This document shows positions 60,325 to 64,000 of a stretch of DNA of 64,000 nucleotides, piece after piece. The DNA lies in assembly GCF_026241095.1 (NCBI RefSeq), contig NZ_JAPFGB010000003.1, positions 248,001 to 312,000 of the forward strand. Direction: 5' to 3'. Each line of letters starts with the position of its first letter. Position 1 is the stretch's first letter. Both the position numbers and the translations under genes were made by a program. This DNA is from Saccharopolyspora sp. NFXS83. GTDB lineage: Bacteria; Actinomycetota; Actinomycetes; Mycobacteriales; Pseudonocardiaceae. The notes under the pieces are model-generated. The model made no database searches. It saw only the letters and a list, made by a program, of their open reading frames with translations, and was not told the origin of the DNA.

Positions 60325-61143
60325 GTGACCCACCCGTTCCTGCAGGGACCCTGGCCACGCGCATTCGCACACCGAGGATGGCACCTCGGCGACCTGCACG
60401 ACATGGAGAACTCGATGAGCGCGTTGCGGCGCGCCGTCGACGAGGGCTACCGCTACCTCGAGACCGACGTGCACGCCACGGCCGACGAGGTGGTCGTCCT
60501 GCACCATGATCCGAACCTGGACCGCACGACGGACGGGCGCGGTACGATCCGTCGGCTGCCGTGGTCGGCGGTCGGGTCCGCGCGCATCGGCGGGCGGGAG
60601 CCGGTCGCCCGCCTCGACGACGTCCTGGAGGAACTCCCGCAGGCGCTGCTGAACATCGACGTCAAGGACGACGCCGCGGTCCGGCCGGTGCTGGAGACCT
60701 TGCGCAGGCACGACGCGTGGCATCGGGTCTGCCTCGCGTCGTTCGACGACCGCCGGTTGCGCGAACTGCGCAAGGGCGGGAACTCGGAGCTGCTGACGTC
60801 GATGGGGAAGCGGACCGTGGCGACGCTGTGGGGGGCGTCGCGCTACGGCGGTCGCGGACTGCGCTCGCGGATCGATGGGTGGGCCGCGCAGGTGCCGCCG
60901 CGGCACGGAAGGGTGCGCGTCGTGGATCAGCGATTCGTCCGGATGGCGCACCGCTGGGGACTGGAAGTGCACACGTGGACGGTGAACGAGGCGTCGGACA
61001 TGCGGAACCTGCTCGACCTGGGGGTCGACGGAGTGGTCACCGATCGTCCCGACGTGCTGCGCGACGTGCTGGGCGACCGGTTCGCGGGCGGGACCGATCC
61101 GGGCGGCCTCCAGGAAGCGGAGCGGGGAGACGACCTTCGCTGA
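60325..61143 (+). CDS. Glycerophosphodiester phosphodiesterase
   Basis: A 272-residue GDPD-type TIM barrel, which hydrolyses glycerophosphodiesters to glycerol-3-phosphate and an alcohol. The catalytic set is visible: His-Arg in AFAHRGW, Glu-Asn in DMENSMSAL, Glu-x-Asp in YLETDVHATADEVVVLHHDP and the substrate-loop LNIDVKDD. GTG 60325 is used (AAAGGA 11 nt upstream); a longer upstream frame has no domain. It is followed by a UMF1-type transporter after 207 nt. Confidence 0.9.
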   Translation: MTHPFLQGPWPRAFAHRGWHLGDLHDMENSMSALRRAVDEGYRYLETDVHATADEVVVLHHDPNLDRTTDGRGTIRRLPWSAVGSARIGGREPVARLDDVLEELPQALLNIDVKDDAAVRPVLETLRRHDAWHRVCLASFDDRRLRELRKGGNSELLTSMGKRTVATLWGASRYGGRGLRSRIDGWAAQVPPRHGRVRVVDQRFVRMAHRWGLEVHTWTVNEASDMRNLLDLGVDGVVTDRPDVLRDVLGDRFAGGTDPGGLQEAERGDDLR

Positions 61144-61234
61144 ACCGCCCGCGGTGCGCTGAGGCGGGAGAGCCGCACGAACGCTCGGTCGGCCGGCTTC
61201 GACCGCGCCACCGGCCGGGGCGATGAACTGGGGA

Positions 61235-61324
61235 GATAGGGGTAGCGGGAACTGTCGGAAGCATGATCATCGCGCCGCGACCGGACGTTGATCCGGAGCC
61301 GATACAGTCCCGTTTACCCCTATC
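61235..61324. promoter_or_regulatory. Long inverted repeat upstream of the UMF1 transporter gene
   Basis: GATAGGGGTA (61235-61244) and TACCCCTATC (61315-61324) are perfect 10-base arms, and the pairing extends inward through CGGGA/TCCCG and CTG/CAG, giving about 19 matched bases per arm. The loop (about 50 nt) holds a second stem (CCGGA-N6-TCCGG). It ends 26 nt before the ATG, so it may be a structured leader or a double operator site. Confidence 0.6.
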
Positions 61325-61350
61325 GAGTGAACACTTGAGGACGGAGAGGT

Positions 61351-62754
61351 ATGAGCGTGCAGGGCGGTCTCGCGCCGGACACCGCGAGACGACGCCGCGA
61401 GCAGCGAGGTTGGTGCTGGTACGACTGGGCCAACTCGGTGTTCCCGACGTCGGTGACGACGGTGTTCCTCTCGCTGTACCTGACGAGCGTGGCCACCGAG
61501 GCCGCCACCGCGGACGTCGCGCGCAACGGGATCGGAGCCTGCCCCGGCGGGAACTCGCTGGTGCGCTGCGACATCTCAGTGCTGGGGCTGGCGTTCCCGG
61601 CCGGTTCGCTGTGGGGCTACCTGCTCTCGGCCGCCACCGTGGTGCAGGTGCTGGTGCTGCCCATCACCGGCGCGATCGCCGACCGAACCCAGAACAAGCG
61701 GACCATGCTCGCCGGCTTCGCCTTCGGCGGTGCGCTGGCCACCTCCTTGCTGGGGCTGGTGGGCGTGTCGAACTGGCAGTGGGGGCTGGTCTTCTTCATC
61801 GCCGCCAACATCTGCTTCGGCGCATCGGTGGTCGTGTACTACTCGTTCCTGCCCGAGATCGCCGACGCAGATGAGCGCGACCGGTTGTCGTCCCGCGGGT
61901 GGGCCTTCGGCTACCTCGGCGGCGGCTGCGCGCTGGCGTTGCAACTAGCGCTCTACCTCGGTCACGACGCGCTCGGGCTCAGCGAGGACACCGCGGTCCG
62001 CGTCGTGTTCGTGACCTCCGGGATCTGGTGGGCCGCGTTCACCCTGCTGCCGCTGGCGGCGCTGCGCGGGCACCACGCACCCGAGGGGAGCGAACGGGGA
62101 GCCTCGGTGATCACGGCCGGGTTCAAGCAGCTGGGCTCGACGATCAAGCAGGCGCGGAGCTTCCCGTTGACGCTGGCGTTCCTCGGCGCGTACATGATCT
62201 ACACCGACGGGATCGCGACGGTCACCCAGGTTTCCGCTCAGTACGGTGACATGGAGTTGCGGCTGCCCCAGGAGTCGCTGATCATCACGTTGCTGATCGT
62301 GCAGTTCATCGCTTTCGTCGGTGGTGTGTTGCACGGCTTGCTGGCAAGCCGGATCGGCGCGAAGAAGACGATCATGATCAGCTTGGTGGTCTGGGTCGGC
62401 GTGCTGGCCGCGGCGTACTTCGTCCAGTCCGGCCAGCAGTTCCAGTTCTACGGGCTGGCCGTCGGGATCGGCCTGGTGCTCGGCGGTACCAACGCGCTGT
62501 CGCGTTCGCTGTTCAGCCAGATGGTTCCGGAAGGCAAGGAGGCCGAGTATTTCTCGCTGTACGAGGTCGGGGAACGCTCCACGTCCTGGCTCGGGCCGCT
62601 GGTCTTCGCCGGAGTCGGCCAGGCCACCGGTTCGTTCCGGCTGGCGATCGTCTCGCTGGTCTTCTTCTTCGTCGTCGGCCTGGTCCTGGTGTCGATGGTG
62701 CCGGTCCGCCGGGCCATCGAAGCGGTCGGCAACCGCCCTCCGGAGCGGGTGTGA
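61351..62754 (+). CDS. UMF1-family MFS transporter (Atg22-like)
   Basis: A 467-residue membrane protein with about 12 helices. The family signature at the N-terminus (WCWYDWANSVFPTSVTTVFL), the loop GAIADRTQNKRTMLAGFAFG and the C-terminal FSLYEVGERSTSWLGPLVFA define the UMF1/Atg22 branch. Substrates are mostly unknown; amino-acid or solute export has been suggested for relatives. ATG 61351 follows GGAGAGGT. The upstream inverted repeat and downstream hairpin frame it as its own transcript. Confidence 0.9.
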   Translation: MSVQGGLAPDTARRRREQRGWCWYDWANSVFPTSVTTVFLSLYLTSVATEAATADVARNGIGACPGGNSLVRCDISVLGLAFPAGSLWGYLLSAATVVQVLVLPITGAIADRTQNKRTMLAGFAFGGALATSLLGLVGVSNWQWGLVFFIAANICFGASVVVYYSFLPEIADADERDRLSSRGWAFGYLGGGCALALQLALYLGHDALGLSEDTAVRVVFVTSGIWWAAFTLLPLAALRGHHAPEGSERGASVITAGFKQLGSTIKQARSFPLTLAFLGAYMIYTDGIATVTQVSAQYGDMELRLPQESLIITLLIVQFIAFVGGVLHGLLASRIGAKKTIMISLVVWVGVLAAAYFVQSGQQFQFYGLAVGIGLVLGGTNALSRSLFSQMVPEGKEAEYFSLYEVGERSTSWLGPLVFAGVGQATGSFRLAIVSLVFFFVVGLVLVSMVPVRRAIEAVGNRPPERV

Positions 62755-62774
62755 ACGACGTCCGCGTTCGGCCG

Positions 62775-62807
62775 TGCCGGTGATGCGTTTCAGTGAGGAC
62801 ACCGGCA
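62775..62807 (+). terminator. Hairpin terminator candidate after the UMF1 gene
   Basis: TGCCGGTG (62775-62782) and CACCGGCA (62800-62807) make a perfect 8-bp stem with a 17-nt loop, beginning 21 nt after the transporter stop. There is no clear T-run, as is common in this G+C range. Confidence 0.5.
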
Positions 62808-63193
62808 TGATTGGCATATGCCGGTACGCAGCGTCGCACAGCGAACAGCGAGGGTTCGGTACGCAACGTGATCGAGGCCCGGTTGGCCGCCCAGGCCCAC
62901 TGGTGATCTCGCTTTCAATTTTCGCAAGAGAGTGAAGGTTAACTTGCCCTTAGTTACGACTTGTCTGGCACTATCACCCGTTCGGTGGAACCTCTAGGTT
63001 GCGGGGAGGAGAACGCGTCACGAACGTGCCCTGCTTGCATCTCTAGAGGGGACAACGTCGTTGACGAGTGAAGAACGTCACCGACGGCAACTGGAAGCCT
63101 CGTGCCGGGAACATGCGACGGTCCACCCGTCGTTGCACTCGGTGAGCACAACCCGTCCGGACACTGCTCCGGGCCGAAGTGAAAGGAACCGTC
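62808..63193. promoter_or_regulatory. Upstream region of rbpA
   Basis: A 386-nt gene-free region, A/T-richer between 62900 and 63060. A promoter-like pair TTGCCC (62944-62949) and CACTAT (62969-62974) is present with a 19-nt spacer, leaving a leader of about 210 nt before rbpA. I looked for a sigma-R-type GGAAT-N18-GTT site, as reported for Streptomyces rbpA, and did not find a convincing match; GGAAC at 62987 lacks the partner. Confidence 0.4.
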
Positions 63194-63538
63194 ATGGCCG
63201 ATCGCGTTCTGCGTGGCAGCCGGCTCGGAGCGGTCAGCTACGAGACCGACCGCAACCACGACCTCGCACCGCGCCGGACGGTGCGCTACGCCTGCCCCAA
63301 GGATCACGAGTTCGAGGTGCCGTTCTCCGACGACGCCGAGATCCCGCCGACCTGGGAGTGCCGCCTGCACGGCTCCGAATCCAAGATCATCGACGGGTCG
63401 GAGCCCGAGCAGAAGAAGGCCAAACCGCCGCGCACCCACTGGGACATGCTGCTCGAACGCCGCAGCATTCCCGAACTGGAGGAACTGCTCAACGAGCGGC
63501 TCGAAGTCCTGCGCGGCCGGCGCAGCCACTCCGCCTGA
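63194..63538 (+). CDS. rbpA: RNA polymerase-binding protein RbpA
   Basis: A 114-residue actinobacteria-specific general transcription factor that binds RNA polymerase and the principal sigma factor and stabilises the open complex. The conserved N-terminal segment (SRLGAVSYETDRNHDLAPR), the central domain with CPKDHEFEVPFSDDAEIP and TWECRLHG, and the sigma-interacting tail (TRTHWDMLLERR-like; here RTHWDMLLERRSIPELEELL) are all present. ATG 63194 follows AAAGGAACC. It is followed by a strong terminator and is convergent with a ppm1-like gene, as in mycobacteria. Confidence 0.97.
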   Translation: MADRVLRGSRLGAVSYETDRNHDLAPRRTVRYACPKDHEFEVPFSDDAEIPPTWECRLHGSESKIIDGSEPEQKKAKPPRTHWDMLLERRSIPELEELLNERLEVLRGRRSHSA

Positions 63539-63580
63539 GCGACAACAGCACCCCCGCGACTCGCGGGTGAGCACACCGAA

Positions 63581-63611
63581 CGCCTGGGCCCCGTGCGGGG
63601 GAGCCCAGGCG
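63581..63611 (+). terminator. Rho-independent-type terminator after rbpA
   Basis: CGCCTGGGC (63581-63589) and GCCCAGGCG (63603-63611) form a perfect 9-bp stem with a 13-nt loop, 42 nt after the rbpA stop, followed by TCTTTGTGT. It is the clearest terminator in the window and could serve both converging genes. Confidence 0.85.
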
Positions 63612-63858
63612 TCTTTGTGTCTCGGGGGCGTGACGGCTTGTTTTGCTTTGTGGTCGGGTGGCGGAACCTCAGCCGCCTTCTCGCTGCGGGATCTTTTTCC
63701 CGAGTGGCTCCGCCACGAGGGAAGAAGCTGTCCTCGCGAGAAGACGGCTGAGAACCCGCGCGTGGTCGTTTCTTCGACGTGGGCTATGCGCTGGCGCGCA
63801 TCCAGGCACGTCCTTCGGCCGCGAGGCAGGTTTCGCTTTGCTCGCCCTTTTTTGGGGG
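63612..63858. other. Remainder of the rbpA-ppm1 gap
   Basis: Between the rbpA terminator and the end of the ppm1-like gene there is no gene. The stretch contains the large hairpin listed at 63668-63752, then a second short palindrome (ATGCGC-TG-GCGCGCAT near 63786) and a T-rich run (63849-63853) that would fall after the ppm1 stop on the minus strand. Confidence 0.45.
63668..63752. repeat. 85-nt imperfect palindrome (REP/MITE-like hairpin)
   Basis: The two halves mirror each other in blocks: CTCAGCCG (63668-63675) with CGGCTGAG (63745-63752); TTCTCGC (63678-63684) with GCGAGAA (63736-63742), both offset by two unpaired bases; TTCCC (63697-63701) with GGGAA (63719-63723); and GTGGC (63704-63708) with GCCAC (63712-63716) around a 3-nt tip. 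Such a long structured element in a convergent gap looks like a dispersed palindromic repeat. Confidence 0.7.
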
Positions 63859-64000
63859 TCAGTTGCGGGGGAGGAGTGCTCTGAGCTGGGTCACCCGGCG
63901 GCGGAGGCCCCACTTGGTGACTCGGAGGAGGGCTTCGCGGACGATGTCGGGGCTCATCTTGGATTCACCGAACTCGCGGTCGGTGAAGGTGATCGGCACC
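63859..64000 (-). CDS. ppm1: Polyprenol monophosphomannose synthase (Ppm1-like), 3' end only
   Basis: Only the last 46 codons are in the window. They read VPITFTDREFGESKMSPDIV and then EALLRVTKWGLRRRVTQLRA, matching the C-terminus of GT2 dolichol/polyprenol-phosphate mannosyltransferases (the E-S-K-M-S motif is typical). The enzyme transfers mannose from GDP-mannose to polyprenyl phosphate for lipoglycan and protein mannosylation. Convergent arrangement with rbpA agrees with mycobacterial Rv2050/Rv2051c. The gene continues beyond the window end. Confidence 0.87.
   Translation of the reverse strand, partial: VPITFTDREFGESKMSPDIVREALLRVTKWGLRRRVTQLRALLPRN

Noticed and set aside
62987-63012. 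Possible sigma-R promoter before rbpA
   Set aside because: GGAAC is present, but the GTT element does not occur at the required spacing.
1-64000. CRISPR arrays, integrase attachment sites, prophage or insertion sequences
   Set aside because: No regularly spaced repeats, transposase, integrase or phage structural genes could be found on either strand.

Overview
The window is about 70% G+C actinobacterial DNA with strong codon-position bias, many GTG starts and frequent 4-nt stop/start overlaps (ATGA, GTGA). Several loci point to the Pseudonocardiales: a complete yrbE-mce operon, rbpA followed by a convergent ppm1-like gene, F420-type enzymes and a glpD/tetR/flavoprotein/lipid-kinase block arranged like Mycobacterium tuberculosis Rv2249c-Rv2252. 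A Saccharopolyspora-like genus is my best guess, from gene content only. I see no tRNA, rRNA, CRISPR array or intact insertion sequence.

Layout. 0-5 kb: GNAT acetyltransferase, then glpD and a TetR regulator divergent from an alkyl-DHAP-synthase-like flavoprotein and a lipid kinase. 5-8 kb: AlkC-like repair protein, a DUF574 methyltransferase and an unknown protein. 8-17 kb: the most notable region, a RebO/VioA-type aryl-amino-acid oxidase followed by a 1,078-residue RebD/VioB-type imine-dimer synthase, flanked by three class I methyltransferases and a Ddn-like protein. The P450, RebC-like, VioC/D/E, halogenase and sugar genes of known bisindole pathways are absent. At 16.7-16.9 kb lies what looks like the eroded end of an MFS exporter. 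17-28 kb: a stand-alone LysR effector-domain protein with a DUF5997 partner, a sugar-acid-type module (aldehyde dehydrogenase, LysR, HpcH/HpaI aldolase), and a hydantoinase/amidase operon (hyuA-hyuB-amidase) with a long leader and three stacked hairpins before the amidase. 28-41 kb: universal stress protein, small protein, luciferase-like monooxygenase, membrane NACHT NTPase, MFS exporter, several regulators including a tandem HxlR, and an XRE-TPR/glycosyltransferase/6PGDH-like group.

41-53 kb: one long colinear set: two secreted DUF6801-type proteins, two YrbE permeases, six Mce proteins (the fifth a lipoprotein) and two Mce-associated proteins, probably an ABC-type lipid importer whose ATPase is encoded elsewhere. 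53-59 kb: SLC13-type permease, PrpF isomerase and divergent LysR; then HxlR, SRPBCC and an F420-type luciferase-like enzyme. 59-64 kb: universal stress protein, zinc-ribbon protein, glycerophosphodiesterase, UMF1 transporter, RbpA, a clear terminator, a large imperfect hairpin repeat and the 3' end of ppm1.

Functions are read from motifs and remembered family architectures; no database search was run.
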